Positions 33,767 to 43,768 of a DNA stretch of 64,000 bases are shown here, piece by piece. The first letter of the stretch is position 1, and the number at the start of each line of letters is the position of its first letter. The DNA comes from an uncultured Erysipelotrichaceae bacterium (lineage in GTDB: Bacteria; Bacillota_I; Bacilli_A; RF39; UBA660). The notes below the pieces were generated by a model. The model saw only the letters and a program-made list of their open reading frames with translations. It did no database searches and was not told the origin of the DNA. Both the position numbers and the translations under genes were made by a program. The stretch spans positions 1-64,000 of the forward strand of contig CADBKG010000010.1 in assembly GCA_902795215.1 (NCBI GenBank), read 5' to 3'.

Positions 33767-34519
33767 CTATCTTGAATATGTTTTCAAATCTAATCTTAAT
33801 TTGTCAGCGACTGTTGCTATAAACTCACTATTTGTAGGTTTTGCTCTATCATAATCTACACTGTGACCAAAGAGTTCTTCCATATATTCATAGTCCCCTC
33901 TGTTCCAGCTTACCTCAATTGCATGTCTAATTGCTCTTTCGACTCTAGAGGATGTTGTATTAAAAGTATTTGCAACTTCAGGATATAATTCTTTTGTTAT
34001 TCCTCCTATTATATAAGGATTACGATATATAAGCATAATACTTTCTCTTATATATTGGTAACCCTTAATATGCGAAGGAACTCCTAAGGAATGAAGCATC
34101 TTAGTAATCTTTCCTTCTAGATTACCATTTTCTTTATTAATTTTTTTATTAAATATTGATCCAATAACATCACTTAAATCAACAACACTATAAGGCTTTA
34201 AAAATATATATTCAACATTATAATTTGAAGCCTTATCAAATAGAATATTATTTCTAGTGCTGCAAGTTAATATAATTTTAAAATTACATCCTAGCTTTTC
34301 AAAATTATCTAAGAGTTTTAACCCATCCATATGAGGTAATAAGTTATCCATTATTACTAGATCAATATCTTCATTCTTTTTTACTACGTCAATTGCTTCT
34401 TTTCCGTTTTTAGCAAAATATTTTACTTCGACTACTGTAGAACTTCCAAAATACTCCTTTACTTCTTTAATAACTTCTTCGTCATTATCAATAAGTAATG
34501 CGCGTATTTTATTATTCAT
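33767..34519 (-). CDS. spo0A: Sporulation master regulator Spo0A
   Basis: Spo0A is the response regulator that starts sporulation. The 250-residue protein has a receiver domain (D-N-D-E near residue 12, phospho-acceptor Asp in I-M-D-N-L-L-P near 58, Lys in F-L-K-P near 107) and the Spo0A-specific C-terminal domain with S-S-R-V-E-R-A-I-R-H-A-I-E-V, the DNA-reading helix. Here the P-H-M-D-G loop has His where Bacillus has Gly/Asp types. The ATG at 34519 follows AAGGAGATG. Upstream are two 0A-box matches, indicating autoregulation. Confidence 0.96.
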   Translation of the reverse strand: MNNKIRALLIDNDEEVIKEVKEYFGSSTVVEVKYFAKNGKEAIDVVKKNEDIDLVIMDNLLPHMDGLKLLDNFEKLGCNFKIILTCSTRNNILFDKASNYNVEYIFLKPYSVVDLSDVIGSIFNKKINKENGNLEGKITKMLHSLGVPSHIKGYQYIRESIMLIYRNPYIIGGITKELYPEVANTFNTTSSRVERAIRHAIEVSWNRGDYEYMEELFGHSVDYDRAKPTNSEFIATVADKLRLDLKTYSR

Positions 34520-34552
34520 AAGCATCTCCTTTTTATTTTACCACGCAAGTAT

Positions 34553-34628
34553 ATTATATAACGTTATACACCAAAATACTAGAATATATTTTGTCTAATT
34601 ATGTAAAGAGATGTCAATATTTGTCGAA
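34553..34628 (-). promoter_or_regulatory. spo0A promoter with two 0A boxes
   Basis: TATAAT on the minus strand at 34553-34558 gives a plausible -10 with no good -35. Upstream, the plus strand reads TTGTCTAA (34591-34598, 7 of 8) and TTGTCGAA (34621-34628, perfect match to the 0A box). They have the same orientation and are 30 bp apart. The position fits Spo0A-activated promoters, suggesting feedback control. Confidence 0.65.
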
Positions 34629-34630
34629 TT

Positions 34631-35803
34631 TTATGAAAAGTAATTTATTGCTGTGTAAAGTTGTAAATCTATATCAATATTAGAAATATTATATATCTTT
34701 TTATCTAAATCTATCTTTACATCTGGTTTAATGCCTTTTTCATCTATATTTTTTTTATTAGGCATAAGCCAAAATGCACTTGTATATTTAACGCTTGTGT
34801 TTTCAAAAGATAGTTTTTCTTGTACTCTTCCTTTTCCAAATGAAGTATCACCAATTAGAGTTGCCCCATATGAATATTTTAATGCACCAGCGAGTACTTC
34901 GGAAGCTGAAGCTGATTTTGAATTGATTAAAACCCCGATATTATATTTTCTTTTTTCACTTGTAGTATCTTTTACTTTAATTAAATCATCTTTAGTTTTT
35001 AAATAATACATTACCTTACCTTTATTTAAAAATAACTCTATTATTTTTTCAGCTTGACTTAAATATCCACCACCATTATTTCTAACATCGATAATTAGTG
35101 AGTCAATATTGCTTTTTTCTAATTTTTCTAGGTTACTTTTAAATTGCTTGTAAGAATCTTCATTAAATGTACTTAGTGAAATATATCCAATAGTTTTATT
35201 ATTGTTTTCAAATACTTTATATGTTGATACTTCTTTATATAAAACTTTAGTTTTAACATCAAATGATAATAAATCACTCCCCCTTTTAACAGTTAGATTA
35301 ACCATTTCTTTGGTAGATATTAATTTGGATATTTCGTTTGTGTTTTTATCTTTAATATCTTCTAAATCTACTTGCGTAATTATATCGTCCTCTAAAAGGC
35401 CTACTTCCTTAGCGGGAGTATTATCAAATACTTTAGCTATTTTTATACCTTCTTTTACTTTTTCAACTTCTATTCCTATCCCGTTATAGTTACCGCTTAG
35501 CATATTATCTAATCTTTCGTTACTTTCTTCATCCAAATATGAAGTATATGGATCATTTACTTTTTCATACATTCCATTTAATGCACCATCTATTAACTCT
35601 TTATCACTTATATCTTCAAAGTAGTTATCTTTTAAATTTCCATACGCCGTTACAAATTTATTTAAGTTTTCATCTGATCGTACTAGTGAAGTGTTTAAAT
35701 CATCAAGATTTTTGTACACTAAAACTCCCCCTAGCATACTCATAACTAGAGATGTAATAATTACAATAATAATAACATCTAGTGCACTAAAAACTCTCTT
35801 CAT
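34631..35803 (-). CDS. S41 carboxyl-terminal processing protease (CtpB-like)
   Basis: C-terminal processing proteases are membrane-anchored serine proteases with a PDZ domain; CtpB acts in sporulation checkpoint signalling. The 390-residue protein has an N-terminal membrane segment (about 10-30), a PDZ domain (about 85-165) and an S41 core with S-A-S-A-S-E-V-L-A (catalytic Ser) and F-G-K-G-R-V-Q (Lys). The ATG at 35803 follows AAGGTG. Its position upstream of spo0A is suggestive of a sporulation role, but other roles are possible. Confidence 0.93.
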   Translation of the reverse strand: MKRVFSALDVIIIVIITSLVMSMLGGVLVYKNLDDLNTSLVRSDENLNKFVTAYGNLKDNYFEDISDKELIDGALNGMYEKVNDPYTSYLDEESNERLDNMLSGNYNGIGIEVEKVKEGIKIAKVFDNTPAKEVGLLEDDIITQVDLEDIKDKNTNEISKLISTKEMVNLTVKRGSDLLSFDVKTKVLYKEVSTYKVFENNNKTIGYISLSTFNEDSYKQFKSNLEKLEKSNIDSLIIDVRNNGGGYLSQAEKIIELFLNKGKVMYYLKTKDDLIKVKDTTSEKRKYNIGVLINSKSASASEVLAGALKYSYGATLIGDTSFGKGRVQEKLSFENTSVKYTSAFWLMPNKKNIDEKGIKPDVKIDLDKKIYNISNIDIDLQLYTAINYFS

Positions 35804-35861
35804 AAAACACCTTGGCATATACTATAACATAACTTCAAAAAATTTACTATTTAAAAAGAAA

Positions 35862-35886
35862 AAAATAACACAAAAAGTGTTATTTT
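35862..35886 (-). terminator. Terminator of the thioredoxin-like gene
   Basis: Minus strand AAAATAACAC-TTTTT-GTGTTATTTT (35886-35862), followed by TTTC. The stem overlaps the stop codon. Confidence 0.8.
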
Positions 35887-36386
35887 AAAATATTCATAAT
35901 TGCGTCTTCAGTATCATAGTAGTTAACTATTTTACCATTTTTAATTTCTATTAATGTTGGATCTTTAATTGATAATTCACTTGTATTTGCTGCTTTTTTA
36001 TTGCTCTTATCACTAACATATTTTTTATTAATTGCTAGATTTAAATCCATACTATAAATTTTTTTATTACTAGACTCATTTTGATATGTTGATAAAATAT
36101 TTCCATAATAGTTTGCATTATCTCCTTTAGTATCATAAGCGAATACATAGTAATTATCATAAGGTCTATTAAATACATTTCCAGCATTTACACTTGTATA
36201 ACTAATAGTTGTTTCTGTGCTTTCTGGAGTTGGATTATCTACCTTTAGATATTTAACTGTCACAACATATAATAAAATTGTTACAATAATAACTCCAATT
36301 AGTATATATACAAACTTTTTAACAACATTTGTATCATCATTTACTTGTTTAATTAATTTCTTTTCATCTGTATTTTTCTTTCTCAT
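35880..36386 (-). CDS. Membrane-anchored thioredoxin-like protein lacking CxxC
   Basis: The 168-residue protein has one membrane segment (about 25-46) and an extracellular domain whose end (D-P-T-L-I-E-I-K-N-G-K-I-V, near 145) resembles the cis-Pro strand of thioredoxin folds. The expected C-x-x-C is absent (the region reads N-R-P-Y-D-N-Y), so redox activity is unlikely. The ATG at 36386 follows GGGTGG; an in-frame GTG lies three codons upstream. Assignment is by fold pattern only. Confidence 0.55.
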   Translation of the reverse strand: MRKKNTDEKKLIKQVNDDTNVVKKFVYILIGVIIVTILLYVVTVKYLKVDNPTPESTETTISYTSVNAGNVFNRPYDNYYVFAYDTKGDNANYYGNILSTYQNESSNKKIYSMDLNLAINKKYVSDKSNKKAANTSELSIKDPTLIEIKNGKIVNYYDTEDAIMNILK

Positions 36387-36440
36387 TTTAACCACCCGAA
36401 GTAATTATATCAAAGTAAGCCTTAAAATGCAAAACAAATA

Positions 36441-39400
36441 CTATGGTTCAACTTCACTAGATACATTATCAGTTTCACTAGTATCAATCACATAAGGGTT
36501 ATTCTTGCTACCATCACCATCAGTATATTCTATCTCTGGTTTTAGAGAAACAACAGGACGAACACCAATATTACTACTAACTGTTAAAGCATCCTGAATA
36601 CCTATGGTACCACTAGTACGAACAATTCTATTATAACTAGCAGTTTCCATATAAGCAAATGGTGTTCCTGTCCAATAATTTTGATTTGTTTTTATTATAT
36701 TATTATTTATTAACAAACCCATTTCAGCATTTGTGGGTAAACCGATTGGATAATTCAATTTTGCCATTTCATTTTTTATACTAAATCTATTTATATTACT
36801 AATACAATTTAAATTTTTTGTTGATGTTGCGTTTTTGAAGTTTAGTCTGTCTTTAACATTTCCACCATTTGGGTCCCATCCTCCATATGACAGAATACTT
36901 CTATCATTACAATAAATTGTATCTTCTAAATAACTATTGTAATTTATTAGATTCGCTGCATACCAAGCCTCAACTTCCAATTTTATATTTGAATCCGTTT
37001 TATTTACATTTTCAGCACTTAACATTTCTATTAATGCATCATTTATGTTTTTCCCATCCTTTAATGTTATATAAAAAGCAGCATAATTATACATCAAATA
37101 TATATATTTTAACTCATCGCATCTGCCGCTGGTATTAAAACAAGTATAATGATTCTTATTTGTTAAACCATAATTCTCGTTCCATTCCCAAAAATTAACT
37201 TTATTTGACAATTCAGTATCTTTAAGTATGTACTCATATTTATTTGTTTCTTCATTTAATACATAATCAAAATCATTCCCATATAAATAATTATTTACTA
37301 TTTTTTCAGCATTGTATGTTTGAATTGCTGTTGTTCTTGTATATATTGGATCATTGCACGGATTTGATCCTATGCATATATACTTGTTTTTACTTTCTGG
37401 ATATTCTGTTATCCATTCAGATTTTTTATATGTTTTTACTTGTGATTCATCTTCATTTTTAATTGTATATGTCCCATCGCCATTATCATCATAACTATCA
37501 CCCACATAGAATATTGGATTTACATCTTCTAGAGTTTGCCCATTTTTAAGTTCTAAATAATATATATATTCTCCAACTACTCCTACTATATATCTAATTT
37601 TTTCCAAATTTGCATCTGGATTTGGGTTTGAAAATGTATATGTGCCTTTAAGTACTTCATTACAATTTCCGGAATTAATACATTCTTCAGCAGTAAATCG
37701 TTCATCTCCATCTGTCCCAGGATTATCATATAATTTATATCTATTCACACTACTTTGATTGTATTCGTATTCTTTAGAAAAATAATGTGCTTTATTTATA
37801 GTTATTCTTCCATAGATAGTAGTCTGTGGTGAAAAATAATAGGTAGATGGTGTATAAATACTATTATACATATAGCCAGCATATCCTAGAGAGTTACTAT
37901 TAGAATTAAATTTACTAGTCCCTATTTGTTGTGCTGTTCCTGTATTATTACATGTTCCACTTGAATCTGGAATACCGTTATATAAAAGTTTGACACCACC
38001 TGTGTCTGTAGTACGTAGTATTTGCCAACAGAACCCTCCAAATATCACATTAAATTTATTTAATATTTCCTCTGCCTGTTGATTAGCTATAGTTGCATTT
38101 GTAGACGTTGTTGCATAGTGGTATATCTTTTCTGTTCCACTTCGATCATATGCATCGGCATGTTCTCCTGTATATTCAGCAGCATATGTTCCAATCTTCG
38201 CTTCATTTTCTACTACTTTATATAAAGTGGTTTTTTCATTTATTTTTCCATCCATTGATTTATTAACAGATTGTCTTGTCCATATAGCTCGGATATGTAC
38301 ATCACTTTCAGGCATTATAAATGTATCATCATTTATTTTTGTTACATTTTCTTCTATGTCCCAGCCCTTAAAGATGTAACCACTACATGAAAGTTCTATA
38401 TCTTTTTTTGTTACTTTATCAAATACAAAATGATTTTCACTTTCTATTTCTTCTAAGTTACATTCTATAGGCGTGTTTACATCATAATAAACATCATAAT
38501 TATTTTTAAGTATTGGTGTATCTGTACTTGATTTTGATTTATTGACTCCACTTATTTTATAGTCTATATCAAGTTTTTTATTAGTTGGATAAAGACCTTT
38601 AGTATTTTGATATTCTTCTTTAAGCTTTAATTTGATAGTAAGTGTATCTTCACTTCCTGTTATAAATGAGTTATCTCTAAAGTTCCATTTTATTTTGTTA
38701 TCATTTTCATTTTCTACTTCAAAGTAATCATCATTTATATAATCAGTTATATTTAGTTTTTCATAAACTTCTGGACTAACTGTTGCTTCAAATAATACGT
38801 TATTTAGTGAATCTATTTTTGCTGTCCATTGATTGTCTGATATATCATTAACAGAATTTGTTGTATCTCCCATTTCATATTCAACTGCATTTATTGTTAT
38901 ATATGGATATGTTTCTTTTAGTGATTCATATATACTTGTTGTTGCACCTGAGTTTATTGTTGGTACTCCATCTGTTAAAAATAGCACTACTAAATCTTTG
39001 CCACTTTCTTTTGAGTAGTTTTCTAAAACTGTTTCTACATTTTTATATGCTAGATAGTAGTTAGTTGCATCTTCTGTATGCATGTTATTAACTGCTTCAA
39101 GTAAAGTATTCTTATCATTTGTTAGTGGTGATAATATTCTAGAAGTAGATGCAAAAGAAATGATTGATACTTTGTTGTCTTCATCTTTATCAAGTACGTA
39201 TTCTATAAGTTCTGAAGCATCTTCTTTTACTTTATCAAGTTTTTCGCCTTCCATAGAACCAGACACGTCAAATACTAAAACTATATCTTTTTTGTTATCT
39301 CCTGTTTTTCTTATTGTTTCTAATTTTAGATTTAATTCTGCCTCAGTTTTACTTATCCAGTGCGCTTCTTTTGTTACTTTTATTGAGCCTTCATTATCAT

Positions 39401-39530
39401 AATCTTCTGTAGTTATTTCTACTTCTTTTATAGGTGTATTTCCACTAAAGAAATTACTTGCTAGAGTTTTTATAAAGTTTTGTTTTGGTGAATTTATTGC
39501 AATTAACAATGCAAGCACTAAAAAAGCCAT
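36441..39530 (-). CDS. VWA-domain surface protein with frame-controlled N-terminus
   Basis: The 1029-residue reading frame has a VWA domain at about 60-230 with an intact MIDAS (D-V-S-G-S, the Thr in D-A-T-N-Y, and T-D-G-V-P), a Listeria/Bacteroides-type repeat end (M-P-E-S-D-V-H-I-R-A-I-W near 415), and a C-terminal domain with N-I-G-V-R-P-V-V-S-L. Metal-dependent adhesion is likely. The ATG at 39530 cuts the membrane segment (W-L-V-F-A-M-A-F-L) in half and has no ribosome site. In-frame sequence continues upstream through L-N-R-K-P-I-A-K-W into a GACA repeat, but the only good start there (39651) is one register off. The current copy number looks OFF. Confidence 0.8.
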   Translation of the reverse strand: MAFLVLALLIAINSPKQNFIKTLASNFFSGNTPIKEVEITTEDYDNEGSIKVTKEAHWISKTEAELNLKLETIRKTGDNKKDIVLVFDVSGSMEGEKLDKVKEDASELIEYVLDKDEDNKVSIISFASTSRILSPLTNDKNTLLEAVNNMHTEDATNYYLAYKNVETVLENYSKESGKDLVVLFLTDGVPTINSGATTSIYESLKETYPYITINAVEYEMGDTTNSVNDISDNQWTAKIDSLNNVLFEATVSPEVYEKLNITDYINDDYFEVENENDNKIKWNFRDNSFITGSEDTLTIKLKLKEEYQNTKGLYPTNKKLDIDYKISGVNKSKSSTDTPILKNNYDVYYDVNTPIECNLEEIESENHFVFDKVTKKDIELSCSGYIFKGWDIEENVTKINDDTFIMPESDVHIRAIWTRQSVNKSMDGKINEKTTLYKVVENEAKIGTYAAEYTGEHADAYDRSGTEKIYHYATTSTNATIANQQAEEILNKFNVIFGGFCWQILRTTDTGGVKLLYNGIPDSSGTCNNTGTAQQIGTSKFNSNSNSLGYAGYMYNSIYTPSTYYFSPQTTIYGRITINKAHYFSKEYEYNQSSVNRYKLYDNPGTDGDERFTAEECINSGNCNEVLKGTYTFSNPNPDANLEKIRYIVGVVGEYIYYLELKNGQTLEDVNPIFYVGDSYDDNGDGTYTIKNEDESQVKTYKKSEWITEYPESKNKYICIGSNPCNDPIYTRTTAIQTYNAEKIVNNYLYGNDFDYVLNEETNKYEYILKDTELSNKVNFWEWNENYGLTNKNHYTCFNTSGRCDELKYIYLMYNYAAFYITLKDGKNINDALIEMLSAENVNKTDSNIKLEVEAWYAANLINYNSYLEDTIYCNDRSILSYGGWDPNGGNVKDRLNFKNATSTKNLNCISNINRFSIKNEMAKLNYPIGLPTNAEMGLLINNNIIKTNQNYWTGTPFAYMETASYNRIVRTSGTIGIQDALTVSSNIGVRPVVSLKPEIEYTDGDGSKNNPYVIDTSETDNVSSEVEP

Positions 39531-39573
39531 AGCAAAAACAAGCCATTTTGCTATTGGCTTTCTATTTAAGAAG

Positions 39574-39651
<78 letters not shown>

Positions 39652-39663
39652 ATTCTTTAATCA

Positions 39664-39691
39664 ATTATAGCATATTTGTTGGGAGTTTAAA
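39664..39691 (-). promoter_or_regulatory. Promoter of the VWA gene
   Basis: Minus strand TTTAAA (39686-39691), 16-bp spacer, extended TGC-TATAAT (39664-39669). A start near 39657 would leave only about six bases before the ATG at 39651, so the mRNA may be leaderless. Confidence 0.6.
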
Positions 39692-39696
39692 AGCAT

Positions 39697-39717
39697 AAAA
39701 AAACGCTTAGGGCGTTT
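39697..39717 (-). terminator. Terminator of the lipoprotein gene
   Basis: Minus strand AAACGC-CCTAA-GCGTTT (39717-39701) followed by T residues, at the stop codon. It insulates the VWA promoter from upstream transcription. Confidence 0.75.
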
Positions 39718-40828
39718 ATTTGTTATTTGTTATTTCAACTACACTTGCAGTATTTAGTGATTCTGCAATAGTCATCATTTCTTCACTAGTTAAATATGAG
39801 CTAGAAATATAGTAATTAATTGTATCTGTTTGCCATTCAAGAGAATTATCACTTAAAGCTCCAACTGCAGAACTTAGTATAAGTGGCTCACCATAAATAC
39901 TAGTAACTTCCATTTCCTTCGATGCTTTACTAAGTTCTTCTATAATCATAAATGGTTTACTGCCAGTGTAGGTCATTATTACTCTATCTCCATTATCAGT
40001 TTCAACTGTATCTTTTGTTTGAAGATGGGTATCTTTAGGTAAATATAATGGATATACTACGTTTTCAAGTATACTTGTTTCTTTTGCGTTTTCATCTTTA
40101 TTCTTATTTTCTTCCATGCTCTCTGTATTTTCTGTGCTTTCAGTACTTTCTACACTCTCAGTACTTTCTGTGCTTTCCTCTTTTGTCTTATTTTCTTCTT
40201 CTATTTGTTTGGTATCAACAAGAGAATCTAATTTAAATGTATCATTATCAAATCTAGTTGAATATTTTATTTTATTAAATTGCATTTTTATTATTGTATT
40301 TCCTTCACTATTTAATACTTCAACTTTTTTAAGATTATTATTTTTATCAAAATAGATTTTTTCTTGTTTTAAACTATTATTATTTGGATAATCAACATCT
40401 ACTTTTACTATTTTATAGTCTTTTTCTTTAGTTACTTCTGGTTTTTTAGTATCTTTAATATCTTTAACAAGTGATTTTAATAAATAACTTTGACTAGAAT
40501 TATCGGGCCACTTGCTTTGAAAACTAAAACTTTTATTCAATGCTGGTGTAACTACATAAGTTCCTTCATTATTTTTAAGAATTACTTGTTTATGTTCATT
40601 ACTTTGATTGACTAAAGTTACTTTATAATAATCATCATACTTATAATTTACCTCGACATCATAATTATATGAATCCTCTCCGCTTACTAAAGTCATTTCT
40701 CCATTTAAGGTATATGATTTTGCGTTATCAACTTTCTTAGTAAAATCATCAATAACATTAGATTTACTACCACATCCACAAAGTATGGTTAATAAAAATG
40801 CTAAGACTAATCCTTTTATTTTATTCAT
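39716..40828 (-). CDS. LolA/GerS-like lipoprotein
   Basis: The 370-residue protein has a lipoprotein signal (M-N-K-I-K-G-L-V-L-A and L-C-G-C lipobox, Cys near residue 19). The N-terminal half resembles LolA-type lipid-binding folds and the sporulation lipoprotein GerS, including L-K-N-N-E-G-T-Y-V-V-T-P and W-P-D-N-S-S-Q-S-Y-L-L. A Ser/Thr/Glu-rich linker (E-S-T-E-S repeats, about 220-250) leads to a second domain. The ATG at 40828 follows AGGAAG; an earlier in-frame start precedes the signal. GerS acts in germination; here that is inference. Confidence 0.7.
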   Translation of the reverse strand: MNKIKGLVLAFLLTILCGCGSKSNVIDDFTKKVDNAKSYTLNGEMTLVSGEDSYNYDVEVNYKYDDYYKVTLVNQSNEHKQVILKNNEGTYVVTPALNKSFSFQSKWPDNSSQSYLLKSLVKDIKDTKKPEVTKEKDYKIVKVDVDYPNNNSLKQEKIYFDKNNNLKKVEVLNSEGNTIIKMQFNKIKYSTRFDNDTFKLDSLVDTKQIEEENKTKEESTESTESVESTESTENTESMEENKNKDENAKETSILENVVYPLYLPKDTHLQTKDTVETDNGDRVIMTYTGSKPFMIIEELSKASKEMEVTSIYGEPLILSSAVGALSDNSLEWQTDTINYYISSSYLTSEEMMTIAESLNTASVVEITNNK

Positions 40829-40880
40829 TAACTTCTTCCTCCTATATAATTCTATTTTTCTTGAAAAAAAATAGCACAAA

Positions 40881-40906
40881 AAAAAGAGCAAAATCATTTT
40901 TGCTCT
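40881..40906 (-). terminator. Terminator of the ltaS operon
   Basis: Minus strand AGAGCAAAAA, short loop with the TGA stop codon, TTTTGCTCT, then a long T run (40906-40878). Confidence 0.85.
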
Positions 40907-41541
40907 ACTACATATAATTTATTATCTTGTTTTATAAGTATAACAGTTGCTTTTGTATCATATCCTAAATCCTCTTTATAATCGAATGTTAATTCTACTT
41001 CATATGAATCAAATTTTTCTCCTGATTTTGATTCTTTTGATTCATCAGATTTACCAAGTTCAAATTCGGATTCTTTTATGTTTTTTAACTTAATACTTGA
41101 TACTTCCGGAAGATTTTGAGTTCTATTATTTGATTTATCTTCCACATATTTATACATGGTGTCACGTACTTTTAATTCATAGTTTTCTCTAGCTGATTCA
41201 AGTACATACTCACTGCCACCAACATCATATTTACTGTTTTTATTTGTTATGGTATATAAATCTATAATATATAGTTTAGATAGATATTCAGCATATTTTT
41301 TATAATCGACATCTTTTTCGGACAATACTTCTTTTAATTTATAGAAGTTATCTTTAAATAGTTTTGTATCTCTTTTTTCTAAAGTGTAATCATATCCTTT
41401 TATTTTTTCAACAGCTTTTGTTTCTTTCTTTTTAGTAACATTCCCTGTTAGTTGTCCCCTATATAAATATAATACAACTCCAATACTAATTAATATTAAT
41501 ACTGCTAAAATTATTAATGTAACTTTCTTTTTTTTACTCAT
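40894..41541 (-). CDS. Membrane-anchored protein downstream of ltaS-like gene
   Basis: I do not recognise this 215-residue protein. It has an N-terminal membrane segment (about 7-27), a long helical region and a beta-rich C-terminus, with no Cys. Its start overlaps the ltaS-like gene by eight bases, so the two are translationally coupled and it may work with that enzyme at the membrane. The shared operon terminator overlaps its stop codon. Confidence 0.65.
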   Translation of the reverse strand: MSKKKKVTLIILAVLILISIGVVLYLYRGQLTGNVTKKKETKAVEKIKGYDYTLEKRDTKLFKDNFYKLKEVLSEKDVDYKKYAEYLSKLYIIDLYTITNKNSKYDVGGSEYVLESARENYELKVRDTMYKYVEDKSNNRTQNLPEVSSIKLKNIKESEFELGKSDESKESKSGEKFDSYEVELTFDYKEDLGYDTKATVILIKQDNKLYVVEQK

Positions 41542-43555
41542 TTTTTATGTTATCTCCTTCTGTTTCAATTAAATTATACACAATAATATCATTGGATATC
41601 TCAAGTACTTTTTCTGTATATTCTTTACCATTTTCTATTGTATTTTCATCTATGACTGCTGATTCTTTAAGTACTTTATATTCTCCTTTTGAATTATTAT
41701 AGTATACATTTGATGTTAAGAAATTACCATTTGGGAAAGGTATAATATTATTATCTTTAATTTCAAATATATCATGACCTAGGGCGTATTTACTACTAAA
41801 ACCAATCATATTTCCAACTGTTGGTAATACATCTATCATGCCCATATAATAATCTACTGTTTTTGAATATGTATGTTTTTTATCCCATATTATAAGTGGC
41901 GTATTTCTATTTAACTCATTAGCATAATAATCATAATTTATATAACCTTCATCTTCCTTGGTTTTAAGTCTTCCAAGCTCTGGACTATAGTTAAACAAAT
42001 AATTATATTCACTTGAAGCAAGTTTAGCATCATGGTCACCATAAAAGACTACAACTGTATTATCAAATAAATTATTTTCATATAGGTAATTTATAAATTC
42101 GCCTAGACACTTATCAGCATAATGAACACTTTTTATATAATCACCTATTTTTGTTCCCTCTAAATATTTATCTTCAACTTCTTCAGTTTCTCCTGTTTTT
42201 TCGTTTACCCTAGTAACCTTTTTAGTAAGTGGGAATTCACCATATGCATCTCCACCATCCCATGGTGTATGGTTAGTAAGAGATATTATTGTTCCAACAT
42301 AGTGTTCATGCTCTTTTTCTATTTTTTGTAGTATTGGAACAGCTTGCTTATAAAACTCATGATCAGATAATCCAAGTCCTATTGTTGTTTCATCCGTTAC
42401 TGTATATGAATCTTTTGCATAAAAATCATCATATCCTAAACTTTTATACATATTTTCTCTATTCCACATACTTGCATTATTAGCATGCATACTAAATGCA
42501 TAATATCCTTTTTCTTTAAGTATATTTTCTATAGATGGATATGTTCTATCATAATAACTAACAAACACTGTTCCACTTGCAACTGGCATAAGCGAATCGT
42601 TTAAAGTAAACTCAGTATCACTAGATGTACCAGTACTTACTTCTGAATAAAAATGATTAAAGTATAATCCTTGTTTTGTTAGTTTATTAATATTAGGAGT
42701 TACTTCTTCTCCATTAATTTTCATATCAATAAACATATTCATCATACTTTCCATATGAACAAATACAACGTTTTTACCTTTATAAGCATTTGTATATTTA
42801 TTATTAGATTTAACTATTTCCTTGTTGTTATAATAATCATTGAACTTTTTAGCAGCTTCATCATATCCAAAATAAGAAGATAATCTAGTTTGAGTATTTT
42901 GTACAACGTCATTTAATTGATATATAACAATACCATATCTTTGTACTATATATTCTCTATTCCATTGCTTTACTAATCTACTTACATCCGCGCCTTTTAA
43001 AGTCAGAATATTAATACATAAACAAATTATTCCAACTAAAAGTGCAGTGCTAAAGTTTTTTCTGCTTTTTTCAATTTTTTCTACATAGTGATAGTAGTTA
43101 TGTCCTTTTAATTTTTTGTTTATATAAGCAAGAACTATTGGAAATATTGCAAAAACTGCATATCCAATATTTAATTTGTCCCATACTGCATCTGATACAG
43201 ATTCTACTTGACCTAATGTTTCAAGTAATGCAATTGTAACAAAAGAGTTAAAAAAAGCAAAATATATTAAATTAACAGTACATAATATACAAACTATAAT
43301 TAATAAAGTTTGAAAGTATTTATATTGTTTTTTAGGTTTAAAAATATATCCAAATGCAGCGAATATAATAGCAACTGCTACATCAAAAAACATTGTTTTT
43401 AAACTAAATGATTGATTGCCAAGGGTTAATACCTTTAAAAGAGATGTTGCAACTACTGTTAAAATAATAAATGAGATAAATAATCTATTTGTTAATATAA
43501 AAGTAATTACACCCTTTTTATTACGGCTTATATATTCTTTAATTTTATTTATCAT
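41534..43555 (-). CDS. LTA synthase family sulfatase
   Basis: LtaS-type enzymes polymerise glycerol phosphate from phosphatidylglycerol into lipoteichoic acid. The 673-residue protein has five N-terminal membrane segments (to about 190) and an extracellular sulfatase-like domain. The nucleophile Thr lies in S-T-G-T-S-S-D-T-E-F-T; V-H-M-E-S supplies a metal-binding Glu, and Y-G-D-H-D-A the Asp-His pair. Length and order fit the family. It could also be a phosphoethanolamine transferase-like member, so the polymer is not certain. It is followed by a coupled unknown gene. Confidence 0.9.
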   Translation of the reverse strand: MINKIKEYISRNKKGVITFILTNRLFISFIILTVVATSLLKVLTLGNQSFSLKTMFFDVAVAIIFAAFGYIFKPKKQYKYFQTLLIIVCILCTVNLIYFAFFNSFVTIALLETLGQVESVSDAVWDKLNIGYAVFAIFPIVLAYINKKLKGHNYYHYVEKIEKSRKNFSTALLVGIICLCINILTLKGADVSRLVKQWNREYIVQRYGIVIYQLNDVVQNTQTRLSSYFGYDEAAKKFNDYYNNKEIVKSNNKYTNAYKGKNVVFVHMESMMNMFIDMKINGEEVTPNINKLTKQGLYFNHFYSEVSTGTSSDTEFTLNDSLMPVASGTVFVSYYDRTYPSIENILKEKGYYAFSMHANNASMWNRENMYKSLGYDDFYAKDSYTVTDETTIGLGLSDHEFYKQAVPILQKIEKEHEHYVGTIISLTNHTPWDGGDAYGEFPLTKKVTRVNEKTGETEEVEDKYLEGTKIGDYIKSVHYADKCLGEFINYLYENNLFDNTVVVFYGDHDAKLASSEYNYLFNYSPELGRLKTKEDEGYINYDYYANELNRNTPLIIWDKKHTYSKTVDYYMGMIDVLPTVGNMIGFSSKYALGHDIFEIKDNNIIPFPNGNFLTSNVYYNNSKGEYKVLKESAVIDENTIENGKEYTEKVLEISNDIIVYNLIETEGDNIKNE

Positions 43556-43615
43556 ATTTATTCCCTTCTTATGAAAACATTATATCAAATAATTAAGATA
43601 ATTAATATATTTTTC

Positions 43616-43644
43616 TTGTAAATAGTTAAAAAATATGATATATT
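43616..43644 (+). promoter_or_regulatory. tRNA-Gly promoter
   Basis: TTGTAA (43616-43621), 17-bp spacer, TATATT (43639-43644), 12 bases before the tRNA. It is a clear sigma-A promoter. Confidence 0.8.
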
Positions 43645-43655
43645 ATTAGCGCAAC

Positions 43656-43730
43656 GCAGGTGTAGTACAGCGGTTAGTATGCGGCCTTGCCAAGGCTGAG
43701 ACGGCGGTTCGATTCCGCTCACTTGCTCCA
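43656..43730 (+). tRNA. tRNA-Gly (GCC)
   Basis: 75 bases including encoded CCA. The acceptor stem GCAGGTG pairs with CACTTGC; the anticodon stem CGGCC/GGCTG encloses loop TTGCCAA with anticodon GCC; the T loop is TTCGATT. Own promoter upstream and terminator downstream. Confidence 0.98.
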
Positions 43731-43768
43731 TTTGTAAAAAACGTCGCAATGAGCGATATATAAATAAA

